Shown in pieces: positions 35,548 through 44,378 of a DNA stretch of 64,000 nucleotides. The notes under the pieces were generated by a model. That model worked only from the letters and a program-made list of their open reading frames with translations, had not been told where the DNA came from and ran no database searches. The stretch's first letter is position 1. The number at the start of each line of letters is the position of its first letter. Location of the stretch: positions 27,463 to 91,462 of the forward strand of contig JAIXHQ010000012.1 in NCBI GenBank assembly GCA_030145715.1, read 5' to 3'. This stretch comes from Sphingopyxis sp. Lineage in GTDB: Bacteria; Pseudomonadota; Alphaproteobacteria; Sphingomonadales; Sphingomonadaceae. The translations under genes and the position numbers were made by a program.

Positions 35548-35984
35548 CCGCCGGCCAGCGGCCCTTTTGGGAAGCGCCGCTGGCCACGCTTGACGCCGGA
35601 CAATGGGAAGCCCTGTGCGACGGGTGCGGCAAATGTTGCCTGCACAAGATCGAGGACGAGGACAGCGGCCGCATCTATCCGACCAATGTCGCCTGCCGCC
35701 TGCTCGACCTGACGACCGCGCGGTGCGGCGATTACCGGCATCGCCGCCGCCATGTCCCCGATTGCCTGACCCTGACCAGGGACAGGATCGCCGATTTCGA
35801 ATGGCTGCCGCAGACCTGCGCCTATCGCCTGCGCGCCGAGGGCGATCCCTTGCCCGACTGGCATTATCTGGTCTGCGGCGACCGGGATGCGGTACACCGC
35901 GCCGGCGAATCGATCGTGGGGTGGACGGTCAGCGAGAATGTCGCCGGGCCGCTCGAAAATCATCTTGTCGAACGTATCGTCTAA
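35535..35984 (+). CDS. YcgN family cysteine-cluster protein
   Basis: A 149-residue protein of the UPF0260/YcgN family. The cysteine cluster starts CDGCGKCCLHKIEDED and continues with conserved Cys residues in TNVACRLLD, ARCGDY, VPDCLTL, QTCAYR and LVCGD, probably binding an Fe-S cluster or zinc. Function is unestablished. The start at 35535 overlaps the SCO gene by 13 bases; a GTG at 35544 is a possible alternative. Confidence 0.88.
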   Translation: MGQVTAGQRPFWEAPLATLDAGQWEALCDGCGKCCLHKIEDEDSGRIYPTNVACRLLDLTTARCGDYRHRRRHVPDCLTLTRDRIADFEWLPQTCAYRLRAEGDPLPDWHYLVCGDRDAVHRAGESIVGWTVSENVAGPLENHLVERIV

Positions 35985-35985
35985 A

Positions 35986-36723
35986 ATGCTGGCGCTGGTG
36001 CGCGGCGCGCTGAAAACGCCCGAGGAGCCGCATATCCGCGTCGGCGCCGACGCCTGGCCGGTGCGCGTGGTGCGCCATGCCCAGTCGCGCCGATACCGCC
36101 TGGTCTTTGATGCAGCGCGCGGCGAATTCCGGCTGACGGTTCCGCGCCGGACCAACGAGCGCGCGGCGCTGAAATGGGCGGCGGAGCAACAGGCGTGGCT
36201 GGCCGAACAGGTCGGCAAGGCCGCGCTGCCGGTGGTCGTCGGCCCCGGCGCGTCGGTGCCGTTTCGCGGCGTCGACCGCCATATCGACTGGGCGGCGACC
36301 GCCCCGCGCGCGATCCGGGTCGAGGGCGACAGGCTGTGCGTCGGCGGCCCCGCCGAAACGGTCGGGCGGCGGATCGAACGCTGGATGAAAGGCCAGGCGC
36401 TGGACCTGATGGAGCGCGAAAGCCGCGCCATCGCGACGATGGCGGGCCTGTCGGTCGGCCGCGTCGGGGTCGGCGATCCCCGCAGCCGCTGGGGCAGTTG
36501 TTCGCATGGCGGCGACCTGCGCTATAGCTGGCGGCTGGTGATGGCCCCCGACCATGTCCGCCGCGCCACCGTCGCGCACGAGGTCGCACATCTGCGCCAC
36601 ATGGATCATGGCGCCGCCTTTCACGCGTTGGTCGACGAATTGCACGACGGCGACGTCGCGGCGGCGCGCGGCTGGCTGCGCCGCGAAGGACGCGGGCTGC
36701 ACCGCTATCGCTTTACCGGCTGA
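35986..36723 (+). CDS. YgjP/M48-type zinc metallopeptidase
   Basis: A 245-residue protein of the DUF45/YgjP-like (SprT-related) metallopeptidase family. The DPRSRWGSCS motif is at residues 164-173 and the zinc helix HEVAH at 198-202, with a second conserved His in MDHGAAF. Family members are cytosolic and their substrates are uncertain. The start lies one base after the ycgN-like stop, so the SCO, YcgN and YgjP genes form an overlapping operon. Confidence 0.88.
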   Translation: MLALVRGALKTPEEPHIRVGADAWPVRVVRHAQSRRYRLVFDAARGEFRLTVPRRTNERAALKWAAEQQAWLAEQVGKAALPVVVGPGASVPFRGVDRHIDWAATAPRAIRVEGDRLCVGGPAETVGRRIERWMKGQALDLMERESRAIATMAGLSVGRVGVGDPRSRWGSCSHGGDLRYSWRLVMAPDHVRRATVAHEVAHLRHMDHGAAFHALVDELHDGDVAAARGWLRREGRGLHRYRFTG

Positions 36724-36740
36724 TCGCGGCGGCGCCTATC

Positions 36741-36839
36741 GAGTGCGTTCGGTTTTGACCGAATCAAAACCGGCTCTTTAAGTTGTTGTTTTCCCGTGAT
36801 GTCCGAGCCGCGAAATATTCGATTTCACGCGAAATCACC
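36741..36839 (+). repeat. Dispersed two-hairpin intergenic element, full copy
   Basis: About 99 bp. First hairpin: CGGTTTTGA-ccgaa-TCAAAACCG. Second region: CGTGAT...GAGCCGCGAAATATTCGATTTC...ATCACC (18 bases apart), able to fold on itself. The full sequence aligns end to end with the reverse complement of 56915-57012, and its second half with 25735-25780. It fills the gap between convergent genes and abuts the PBP1A stop codon. Confidence 0.85.
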
Positions 36840-39038
36840 CTAACGCTGGCTGGCGTCGTCGGGCTGCGCGCGCGGCGGCGCCTTTACCGCTGGCTGGACG
36901 AGTTTCGGCGGCGCGGGCGCCTTTGGCTGAGCGGCATTTTTCGGCGGCGGGGCGGTGTCGCCCGAACCGCGGCGCCCGGTCTGTTCCTCGATCCACTGTT
37001 GATTGAGCACCGGCGCATCATCGGACGGCGGCGGCGGCGCGGCTTCGGTGCCATCGGGGGACGGTGCCGGAGCGGGCAGTTCGATTGGCATCCCGTTTTC
37101 GTCGACCAGGCCGTTTTCGCCGGGTTCGCCCAGATAGGCATCACCCTCGTCCTCCAACTGCCATTCGGGCAGCACGACTTCGGTGTCGAACGCCTCCACC
37201 GGGCGCCGGGCGACCGCGACCCGCATATAATCGGCAAAGGCCTTTGCCGGGGCACGACCGCCCTGCAGCCCGCCGACCGGCTTTGCGTCGTCGCGGCCCA
37301 TCCACACGCCCGTCGTCAGGCCGCTGGAGAAACCGAGGAACCAGCCGTCCTTGTTGCTGGATGTCGTCCCCGTCTTGCCCGCGACGGGGCGGCCGATCTG
37401 CGCCGCCTTGCCGGTGCCGGTGTTGACCGCGGTCTGCAACAGGTCGGTGATGCCCGCCGCGACCCAATTGTCGACCAGCACCTGCCCGCGTTCGGCAGGC
37501 CGTTGATAGAGCAGGCGCCCGTCGGCGGTCGTGACCTTGGTAATGCCATAGGGCTGGGCCGACACGCCGCCGCGCGACACGGCGGCAAAGGCGGCGGTCA
37601 TGTCGATCACGCGCACCTCTGCGCTGCCCAGCACCATCGACGGATGGGTGTTGACGGGGGTGGTGATGCCGAACCGGCGCGCCATGTTGGCGACCGAGGA
37701 AAAGCCGATTTCATCGCCCAGCTTGGCCGCGACGGTGTTGATCGAATAGGCAAAGGCGGTGCGGATGCTGATCGGGCCCGAAAAACGCCCCGACGAATTG
37801 CGCGGCGACCAGCCGTTGATCGTCACCGGTTCGTCGACGACCTGATCCTCGACCTTATACCCCGCCTCCAGCGCGGCCATATAGACGAACAGCTTCCACG
37901 CCGAACCCGGCTGGCGCAGCGCCTGGGTCGCGCGGTTGTAATTGGACGCGACATAGTCGGTCCCGCCGATCATCGCGCGCACCGCCCCGTCGCGGTCGAG
38001 CGAGACGAGCGCGCCCTGCACCCCGCGCGGCACATTCGCCTGAATCGCCGCGGTCGCCGCGCGCTGCATCCCAAGGTCGATCGTCGTATAGACGTCGATG
38101 GCGTCGCTGCCTTCGTCGATCAGCATGTCGAGTTGCGGCAAGGCCCAGTCGCTGAAATAGCGCGCGCTATTCTGTCCGGTTTCCTTTGCCAGTTGGACGT
38201 TGGCGGGTTCGGCGCTGTCGGCCTGGGACCGGGTGATGACGCCCGCGTCGACCATGACGTCCAGCACGACCCCGGCGCGGCCCAGCGCGGCGGTGGCATC
38301 GGCGGTCGGCGAATAGCGCGACGGCGCCTTGACCAGTCCGGCGACCACGGCAGCTTCGGACAGCGACATTTCGGTCGCGCTATGCCCGAAAAAGCGGCGC
38401 GAGGCGGCGTCGATGCCATAGCTGCCGCCGCCGAAATACACCTTGTTCAGATAGAGTTCGAGAATCTCGTCCTTCGAGAATTTCCATTCGAGCGCCAGCG
38501 CGAGGATCATTTCACGCCCCTTGCGGCGGAAATCATAGCTGTTCGACAGAAAGACGTTGCGCGCCAGTTGCTGCGTGATCGTCGATGCGCCCTGCAGGCG
38601 GCGCCCGCTGCCGCGATTTTCCAGCGCCACCACGGCGGCGCGGGTCATCCCGACGGGATCGAGCCCCGGATGATAGCGAAAGCGCCGGTCCTCGACCGCG
38701 ACCATCGCGTCCTGCATCACCTGCGGCGTTTCGCGCAGCGTCAGCCAGCGGCCGTAATTGGGGCCAAGCGACAGAAAGATCGTGCCGTCGGCGGCGTGGA
38801 CGCGGATCGTCTGCCCGGCCGGCGATTTCTTGAGCGCCTCGAAACTGGGAATGCGCTGCACCGCGATGCCCACCGCGACCGCGAGCGCGACCAGGCCGAC
38901 GACCGCCAGCCCCAGACCCCAGGTCAGGATGCGGCGCAGCCACACGCGCCAGCGCGGCGCTTCGCGACCGGACGCGCCGCTGCCTTTGCCGGACGATGAC
39001 GATTTATTCGACGAAGCCTGCTGTCTGTCGCGGCGCAA
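36840..39038 (-). CDS. Penicillin-binding protein 1A (class A)
   Basis: A 732-residue bifunctional peptidoglycan synthase. Membrane anchor at about 38-60. The glycosyltransferase domain has catalytic Glu116 in VAVEDRRF and QGASTITQQLARN. The transpeptidase domain has Ser379 in SAWK (379-382), SIN at 432-434 and KTGT at 555-558. A proline-rich tail of about 100 residues follows, along with an N-terminal Ser/Lys-rich cytoplasmic segment. It polymerises and cross-links glycan strands at the inner membrane. No ODD/OB insertion as large as E. coli PBP1a is apparent, in keeping with its shorter length. Confidence 0.93.
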   Translation of the reverse strand: MRRDRQQASSNKSSSSGKGSGASGREAPRWRVWLRRILTWGLGLAVVGLVALAVAVGIAVQRIPSFEALKKSPAGQTIRVHAADGTIFLSLGPNYGRWLTLRETPQVMQDAMVAVEDRRFRYHPGLDPVGMTRAAVVALENRGSGRRLQGASTITQQLARNVFLSNSYDFRRKGREMILALALEWKFSKDEILELYLNKVYFGGGSYGIDAASRRFFGHSATEMSLSEAAVVAGLVKAPSRYSPTADATAALGRAGVVLDVMVDAGVITRSQADSAEPANVQLAKETGQNSARYFSDWALPQLDMLIDEGSDAIDVYTTIDLGMQRAATAAIQANVPRGVQGALVSLDRDGAVRAMIGGTDYVASNYNRATQALRQPGSAWKLFVYMAALEAGYKVEDQVVDEPVTINGWSPRNSSGRFSGPISIRTAFAYSINTVAAKLGDEIGFSSVANMARRFGITTPVNTHPSMVLGSAEVRVIDMTAAFAAVSRGGVSAQPYGITKVTTADGRLLYQRPAERGQVLVDNWVAAGITDLLQTAVNTGTGKAAQIGRPVAGKTGTTSSNKDGWFLGFSSGLTTGVWMGRDDAKPVGGLQGGRAPAKAFADYMRVAVARRPVEAFDTEVVLPEWQLEDEGDAYLGEPGENGLVDENGMPIELPAPAPSPDGTEAAPPPPSDDAPVLNQQWIEEQTGRRGSGDTAPPPKNAAQPKAPAPPKLVQPAVKAPPRAQPDDASQR

Positions 39039-39094
39039 AGCCGGTGTTCCTTCCCTCGCGTCGCCCCTGATGCATCAAGCGCGGCGAGGATCAA

Positions 39095-39505
39095 TCAGTC
39101 CTTGCCGCCTGTCGCCTCTTCCTGCCCGCGGTCGGCGAAGTCAAGCGCCGCGCTGTTGATGCAATAGCGCAGACCCGTCGGGCCGGGGCCGTCGGGAAAG
39201 ACATGGCCCAGATGACCCTCGCAATTGGCGCAGCGCACTTCGGTACGGACCATGCCGTGGCTGGTATCGGTCAGTTCGGTCACCGCGCCATCCCCGGCGG
39301 GCGCGGTATAGCTGGGCCAGCCCGATCCGCTGTCATATTTGGTGCGGCTGTCGAACAAGGCTTCGCCGCAGGCGGCGCAGCGATAGGTCCCGTCGCCCTT
39401 GTGATCGGTATATCGTCCGGTAAAGGCGCGTTCGGTGCCGCCTTCGCGCAGGACGTGATAGGCCATGGGGTCAAGGTCGGCGTCGGATCTGTTGTCGGTC
39501 ATCAT
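39095..39505 (-). CDS. msrB: Peptide-methionine (R)-S-oxide reductase
   Basis: A 136-residue MsrB repairing methionine-R-sulfoxide in proteins. Zinc ligands CAAC (Cys43, Cys46) and CANC (Cys92, Cys95) are both present. Catalytic Cys115 is in RYCINSAAL, with the family GWPSY and HGM motifs before it. Two ATG codons occur in tandem (39505, 39502); GGAGAG spacing suits the second slightly better. It lies upstream of PBP1A on the same strand with 56 bases between. Confidence 0.94.
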   Translation of the reverse strand: MMTDNRSDADLDPMAYHVLREGGTERAFTGRYTDHKGDGTYRCAACGEALFDSRTKYDSGSGWPSYTAPAGDGAVTELTDTSHGMVRTEVRCANCEGHLGHVFPDGPGPTGLRYCINSAALDFADRGQEEATGGKD

Positions 39506-39664
39506 GTCTCTCCGATGGAGACGCGCCCGCTTTTTGCGCAGGCGCGCGCGTTGCCGCCTATATCGGCCCAAACCCCCGGCATCGCAAGAGGAGGCGGGCG
39601 GTGAGCACAGACGGGGCGCGCGGCGCAGCGCGGCACGTTACGGCGGATCAACCATGGCCGGGCT

Positions 39665-39817
39665 ATGGCGGTTCGCGTGACGATGGGCCTTTTCCTCGGA
39701 GCGATGCTGACGTTCGCCGGCGCGCCCGCCGCCATGGCCCAGTGCATGCTCTGCGCCGAGGGCAAGGCGGATGGCGATTATCGCGGACGGATTCCGGTGA
39801 CGGTCGAATATCAATAG
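39665..39817 (+). pseudogene. Tiny secreted protein, probably an internally deleted gene
   Basis: A 50-codon frame: a good signal peptide (residues 1-25, ending AMAQ), then CMLCAEGKAD and directly GDYRGRIPVTVEYQ. Sphingomonad secreted proteins that begin QCMLC and end with a DUF4402-like strand (GxFxGxxxVTVxY) are, as I recall them, some 150-200 residues long. Here the head joins the tail with the middle gone, in frame. So this looks like a deletion remnant, although a functional 25-residue secreted peptide with a CxxC is also possible. A start at Met7 (39683) is possible too. Confidence 0.45.
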
Positions 39818-39916
39818 CGCCCCGCGCGCCGCGATAGCCATTAGGGCCTTCCCCTATCGCCCCACGCTGGCTAAGGGGGCGCGCAATCCCACCCGCGCGA
39901 AAGGGCCTTGCACCCC

Positions 39917-40852
39917 ATGAAACTCATCTCCGGCAACAGCAACCTGCCGCTGGCCCGTGCAATCGCGGACTATCTGGAACTGCCGCTGACCGATACCAGC
40001 GTACGCCGATTTGCCGACGAAGAGGTTTTCGTCGAAATTCATGAAAATGTCCGCGGCCAGGACGTGTTCGTCGTTCAGCCGACGAATTTCCCCGCCAACG
40101 ACAATCTGATGGAATTGCTGATCATCAACGACGCGCTACGCCGCGCGTCGGCCAGGCGCATCACTGCAGTCGTCCCCTATTTCGGCTATGCCCGCCAGGA
40201 CCGCAAGCCCGGCCCGCGCACGCCGATTTCGGCCAAACTGGTCGCCAACCTGATCACCACGTCGGGCGCCGACCGGGTGCTGGCGATCGATCTGCACGCC
40301 GGTCAAATCCAGGGCTTTTTCGACATTCCGACCGACAATCTTTATGCCGCGCCGGTGATGAGCGCCGACATCCAGGCGCGTTTCGGCGGCAAGAATCTGA
40401 TGGTCGTGTCGCCCGACGTCGGCGGCGTCGTCCGCGCCCGCGCGCTGGCCAAGCGGCTCGACAACGCCCCGCTGGCGATCGTCGACAAGCGCCGCGAACG
40501 CGCCGGCGAATCCGAGGTGATGAACATCATCGGCGACGTGTCGGGCCGATTCTGCATCCTGATCGACGACATCGTCGATTCGGCGGGCACGCTGTGCAAC
40601 GCCGCCGCCGCGCTGAAAACCGCGGGGGCCGAAGGCGTCGTCGCCTATTGCACCCATGGCGTCCTGTCGGGCGGCGCGGTCGCGCGCGTCGATGCGAGCG
40701 AACTGACCGAACTGGTCATCACCGATTCGATCCAGCCGACCGACGCCGTCAAGGACAGCGGCAAGGTCCGCACGCTGACCGTCGCGCCGCTGCTGGGCGA
40801 AGCGATCAAGCGCATCGCCGACGAATCGAGCGTGTCGTCGCTGTTTGATTGA
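39917..40852 (+). CDS. prs: Ribose-phosphate pyrophosphokinase
   Basis: A 311-residue PRPP synthetase producing the activated ribose used in nucleotide, histidine and tryptophan synthesis. Motifs: [38 protein letters not shown] (flexible loop), [14 protein letters not shown], and the PRPP-binding loop [12 protein letters not shown]. Length is standard. It is followed 8 bases later by hisN, which fits since PRPP is the first substrate of histidine synthesis. Confidence 0.96.
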   Translation: MKLISGNSNLPLARAIADYLELPLTDTSVRRFADEEVFVEIHENVRGQDVFVVQPTNFPANDNLMELLIINDALRRASARRITAVVPYFGYARQDRKPGPRTPISAKLVANLITTSGADRVLAIDLHAGQIQGFFDIPTDNLYAAPVMSADIQARFGGKNLMVVSPDVGGVVRARALAKRLDNAPLAIVDKRRERAGESEVMNIIGDVSGRFCILIDDIVDSAGTLCNAAAALKTAGAEGVVAYCTHGVLSGGAVARVDASELTELVITDSIQPTDAVKDSGKVRTLTVAPLLGEAIKRIADESSVSSLFD

Positions 40853-40860
40853 CCTGACGC

Positions 40861-41643
40861 ATGTCGATCACATCCGACCTCGCGCTTGCCAATCGCCTTG
40901 CCGATGCTGCGGGTTCGGCGATCCGGCCGCTGTTTCGGGCCGGTTTCGCCCATGAAAGCAAGGCCGATGCCTCTCCGGTGACGGAGGCCGATCGCGCCGC
41001 CGAGGCCGCGATGCGCCGGTTGCTCGATGCCGAAGCGCCGCGCGACGGCATCATCGGCGAGGAATATGGCGCCGAACGCGCGGACGCGGCGCGCCAATGG
41101 GTGCTCGACCCGATCGACGGCACCGTCAGTTTCATGGCCGGCCGCCCGATTTTCGGCACGCTGATCGCGCTGCTTCAGGACGGCTGGCCGATCCTGGGCA
41201 TCATCGACCAGCCGATCGCCGGCGAACGCTGGGTCGGCGCGCTGGGACAGCCGACGCTGTTCAACGGCGCGCCCGCGCGCACCCGGCGTTGCCGCGAACT
41301 GGCCGACGCCGTGCTGGCGACCACCGGCCCGCAATATTTCAGCGACCATGATGGCGAGCATTTCATGGCGCTGGCCGCCAAAACGTCGCACAAGCGGATG
41401 CTGTTTGGCGGCGACTGTTATAATTACGGCCTGCTCGCCAGCGGTCACATCGACATGGTCGTCGAGGCGGGATTGAAACTCCACGATTTTGCCGCGCTGG
41501 CGCCGATCGTCGAAGGCGCGGGCGGGACGATGTGCGACTGGAACGGCGACCCGCTGAGCGCCGACAGTAGCGGCCATGTCATCGCGCTGGGCGATCCGGC
41601 GCGGCTGGAGGATGTGATCGAGGGGCTGGCCTGTCACCATTGA
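40861..41643 (+). CDS. hisN: Histidinol-phosphatase, inositol monophosphatase fold
   Basis: A 260-residue member of the inositol monophosphatase superfamily. Metal motif DPIDGTVSF and IIGEEYG are present; the C-terminal block GGDCYNYGLLASGHIDMV with GLKLHDFAAL matches the HisN subgroup that dephosphorylates histidinol phosphate in Actinobacteria and alphaproteobacteria. Adjacent prs supports a histidine role. Inositol monophosphatase activity cannot be excluded. Confidence 0.88.
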   Translation: MSITSDLALANRLADAAGSAIRPLFRAGFAHESKADASPVTEADRAAEAAMRRLLDAEAPRDGIIGEEYGAERADAARQWVLDPIDGTVSFMAGRPIFGTLIALLQDGWPILGIIDQPIAGERWVGALGQPTLFNGAPARTRRCRELADAVLATTGPQYFSDHDGEHFMALAAKTSHKRMLFGGDCYNYGLLASGHIDMVVEAGLKLHDFAALAPIVEGAGGTMCDWNGDPLSADSSGHVIALGDPARLEDVIEGLACHH

Positions 41644-41663
41644 GCGTAAGAAAGGACAACGCC

Positions 41664-42014
41664 ATGGCATATGAAGGAAGCTGCCACTGCGGCACGGTGA
41701 GTTACACGGTCGAGGGCGACATTCCGGGCGAGGCGATGAGCTGCAACTGCTCGCACTGCCGCCGCAAGGGTTTCCTTCTGACGTTCGTTCCGATCGACCG
41801 CTTCCGGCTCGACAGCGGCGCCGACAGCCTCGCGTCGTACAAGTTCAACAAGCATAATATCGACCATCAGTTCTGCACGGCCTGCGGCTGCCAGAGCTTT
41901 TCGGTCGGCACCGGCCCCGACGGTGCGAAGATGGCGGCGGTCAACCTGCGCTGCGTTCCGGAGGCCGATCTCGACGCGCTGAACATCCAGAAGGTCGATG
42001 GGGCGAGCTTTTGA
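41664..42014 (+). CDS. GFA family glutathione-dependent formaldehyde-activating-like protein
   Basis: A 116-residue zinc protein of the GFA/CENP-V family. Cys pairs are CHCG (residues 7-10), CNCSHC in the first third and CTACGC near residue 75. Members bind zinc and some react with glutathione adducts; the specific role is unknown. Start at 41664 (MAYEGSCHCG) with AAAGGACAAC upstream. It is 20 bases after hisN. Confidence 0.88.
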   Translation: MAYEGSCHCGTVSYTVEGDIPGEAMSCNCSHCRRKGFLLTFVPIDRFRLDSGADSLASYKFNKHNIDHQFCTACGCQSFSVGTGPDGAKMAAVNLRCVPEADLDALNIQKVDGASF

Positions 42015-42019
42015 GATAT

Positions 42020-42161
42020 TTCGCACGAAGACATAAAGACACGAAGAGAAGGCGGGTTAACACCTTGCTGCTGGAATTGCGCGAAGCGCATTTGTGAAGA
42101 TCGCCTGCGGCGACGATCGTTCGTTTCACCGCGAACCGGCTTCTTCATGTCTTTGTGCGAA
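42020..42161 (+). mobile_element. MITE-like element with terminal inverted repeats
   Basis: 142 bp bounded by TTCGCACGAAGACATAAAGA and its imperfect complement TCTTCATGTCTTTGTGCGAA (about 17 of 20 bases matching). It has no coding capacity, with internal small palindromes such as TTGCGCGAAGCGCA and TCGCCTGCGGCGA. It sits between the GFA gene and rpmI. No clear target-site duplication was seen. Confidence 0.6.
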
Positions 42162-42283
42162 CCAAATAGCCGCAACGCTTGCATTTCCGTGCGAATCCCC
42201 CTAAGCGCGCGCCTTCCGATTGTGTCGGCTGGCGACAAGGGCTGCCAGGCCGATACGCAAACGGACTTCCAAAGGAGACCAAA

Positions 42284-42487
42284 ATGCCCAAGATGAAGAC
42301 CAAGAGCGGTGTGAAGAAACGCTTCAAATTCACCGCCTCGGGCAAGGTGAAGCACGGCGTCGCCGGCAAGCGCCACCGCCTGATTTCGCATAACAGCAAA
42401 TATATCCGCACCAACCGCGGCACCAGCGTGCTGAGCGATTCGGATGTGGCCCATGTGCGCCTGTGGGCGCCGTACGGCCTGAAGTAA
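42284..42487 (+). CDS. rpmI: 50S ribosomal protein L35
   Basis: A 67-residue basic protein with the L35 pattern [20 protein letters not shown] and [25 protein letters not shown] lies 7 bases before the ATG. It is paired with rplT 13 bases downstream. infC, which heads this operon in many bacteria, is not upstream here. Confidence 0.95.
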   Translation: MPKMKTKSGVKKRFKFTASGKVKHGVAGKRHRLISHNSKYIRTNRGTSVLSDSDVAHVRLWAPYGLK

Positions 42488-42500
42488 GGAACGCTAGCCC

Positions 42501-42866
42501 ATGTCACGCATCAAACGCGGCGTCACCACGCGCGCCAAGCACAAACGGGTATTGGAACAGGCGAAGGGCTATTATGGCCGTCGCAAGAATACCATCCGCG
42601 TCGCCAAGCAGGCGGTCGAAAAGGCCGGCCAATATGCCTATCGCGACCGCAAGGTTAAGAAGCGCAGCTTCCGCGGCCTGTGGATCCAGCGCATCAACGC
42701 CGCAGTTCGCGCCGAAGGCCTGACCTATTCGCAGTTCATGCACGGCGTGAAGCTGGCCGGGATCGAGCTGGACCGCAAGGTCATGGCCGACCTGGCGATG
42801 AACGAAGGCGCGGTGTTCACCACCATCATCGCCCAGGCGAAAGCGGCGCTGCCCAAGGCAGCCTGA
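42501..42866 (+). CDS. rplT: 50S ribosomal protein L20
   Basis: A 121-residue L20 ([73 protein letters not shown]). It is required for early 50S assembly and, in other bacteria, represses its own operon. A strong terminator follows, cutting it off from pheS, which is usually the next gene. Confidence 0.96.
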   Translation: MSRIKRGVTTRAKHKRVLEQAKGYYGRRKNTIRVAKQAVEKAGQYAYRDRKVKKRSFRGLWIQRINAAVRAEGLTYSQFMHGVKLAGIELDRKVMADLAMNEGAVFTTIIAQAKAALPKAA

Positions 42867-42893
42867 CGCTGAAAGCCAGGCGAAACGAAACAA

Positions 42894-42921
42894 GGGCGGT
42901 CCCGGTGGGGCCGCCCTTTTT
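42894..42921 (+). terminator. Rho-independent terminator after rplT
   Basis: GGGCGGTCCC-ggt-GGGGCCGCCC with a single G-T pair, followed by five T, 27 bases past the rplT stop. Confidence 0.88.
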
Positions 42922-43360
42922 CGTTGCGGCGCGGGAGAGGGGTCGAGGAAAGAGGGTCCCGGTTCAGGCCCGGGCGTCGAAGGCGGAACGACAGATGCCG
43001 CGACCGGTCGCAACCATGCGCAGGCAATGAGAGGCGGAAATGAAGAGGCGGCGCAGAGCTTTTGCTCCACACCGCCCCGACAATGATTTCGATGGAAATC
43101 ATCGCCCCCCGTCCGATCCGAAAAGCCATGGGTCGCAGTAAGCCGACGGCCGGAACGAAGATCGGAAAATCAGTCGTTTATTTCAGGTCCCCGCCAAGCC
43201 CCAATCCCCTTGGCGTTACGTCACGATTTCCCTCACACGCCGCTTTGGAACGGACAGCGCAACTATGGCGCAGCGACGACGCATAAAATTGTAAGAATCC
43301 GACAGCAAAGGGCCGTCGGCCATTGTTTTTCATATCAATTGCGGACAGAAATGGGACAAT
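42922..43360. other. 439-bp non-coding stretch before the araC-like gene
   Basis: No convincing gene on either strand. It contains an imperfect 13-bp stem-loop near 43047-43077 (GGCGGCGCAGAGC-tttt-GCTCCACACCGCC), a GATTTC-gatg-GAAATC palindrome near 43085-43100, and an AT-richer 43280-43360 that is probably the araC-like promoter. Confidence 0.5.
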
Positions 43361-44263
43361 ATGCCGCGCCGCGATGCCTCTTCGCCCCTGCCAGTCGGCA
43401 CTTGCGTCACGACACGCTTCTTTGCGCTTTCGCCCGCGCTGCGTCCGTATCTGACCACCATCTACCTGACCGAGGTCGCGGTGCCCGATGACCAGCGGAT
43501 CGAGGATTATCTGCATCCCGAATGGGCGAACCTGCGATTCATCGCAGGCGACACGCCGCTGTCCGCCATCGGCGGCGGCCCTGCCACCGCGTCCCCCCAT
43601 TTTGTCGTCACCGGCCCGACCAGCAAGGCGAGCTTTTTCGCGGCGGGCAACATGCGCCTGTGGGGCATCGGAATCCTGCCGATGGGATGGGCCAAGTTCG
43701 TCGCCCTGCCCGCCGACGCGTTCGCCGATCGTTCGATCGACGGCGCCACGCATCCCGCCTTTGCCCGCTTTGCCCCGCTGCTGGACGCATTGCGGGGGGT
43801 GAGCGATGCCGAAGCCGCCGCCGCGATGATCGACCGGCATGTCTGCGCCCTGCTGGCGAATGCGCCGCCCGACGATCCCGCCATCCTGGCCGCGCACCGC
43901 GCGCTGGTCGACGACGATCTGGCGAGCGTCGCCGATCTTGCGGCCAAGCTGGGCCTGTCCGAACGGTCGGTCGAACGGTTGAGCCGCCGCGCCTTTGGCT
44001 TTTCGCCCAAGCTGTTGTTGCTGCGCCAACGCTTTCTGCGCAGCCTTGCGCGCTTCATGCTCGACCCGTCGACGGCGTGGGTCGATACGATGGATCATCA
44101 TTATTACGACCAGGCGCAATTCACTCGCGACTTTCGCCGGTTCATGGGGATGAGCCCGCGCGACTATGCCGCCCGGCCCAAACCGATCCTGGGCGCCGCG
44201 GCGGTGGCCCGCGCCGCCGCCGCCGGCGCGCCGGTACAGGGGCTTCACAGGCCGGCGGAATAG
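43361..44263 (+). CDS. AraC family transcriptional regulator
   Basis: A 300-residue regulator. The N-terminal 150-180 residues form a sensor-like domain without a clear named family. The C-terminal AraC domain has two HTHs: LASVADLAAKLGLSERSVERLSRRAFGFSPKLLLL and the second ending YYDQAQFTRDFRRFMGMSPRDYAAR. The regulated genes are unknown. It stands alone between rplT and pheS, a place normally without a gene, and has 439 bases of non-coding DNA in front. Confidence 0.88.
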   Translation: MPRRDASSPLPVGTCVTTRFFALSPALRPYLTTIYLTEVAVPDDQRIEDYLHPEWANLRFIAGDTPLSAIGGGPATASPHFVVTGPTSKASFFAAGNMRLWGIGILPMGWAKFVALPADAFADRSIDGATHPAFARFAPLLDALRGVSDAEAAAAMIDRHVCALLANAPPDDPAILAAHRALVDDDLASVADLAAKLGLSERSVERLSRRAFGFSPKLLLLRQRFLRSLARFMLDPSTAWVDTMDHHYYDQAQFTRDFRRFMGMSPRDYAARPKPILGAAAVARAAAAGAPVQGLHRPAE

Positions 44264-44378
44264 GACCGCCAGTCCTTTTGCGCCAAGCCAACGGGGTTGA
44301 CCGGCGCGGCGCGTTCGGTGCAAGCGGCTGGCAACGGACGCGGGCAGCCGCCGATCCACCGAAACAGGACGAACGACG

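Noticed and set aside
39601..39837. 78-codon frame starting at GTG 39601
   Set aside because: A different frame from the signal-peptide-bearing remnant; arginine-rich with no signal or domain.
43062..43286. 75-codon frame in the gap before the araC-like gene
   Set aside because: No ribosome-binding site, no similarity to a known family, composition like non-coding shadow frames.
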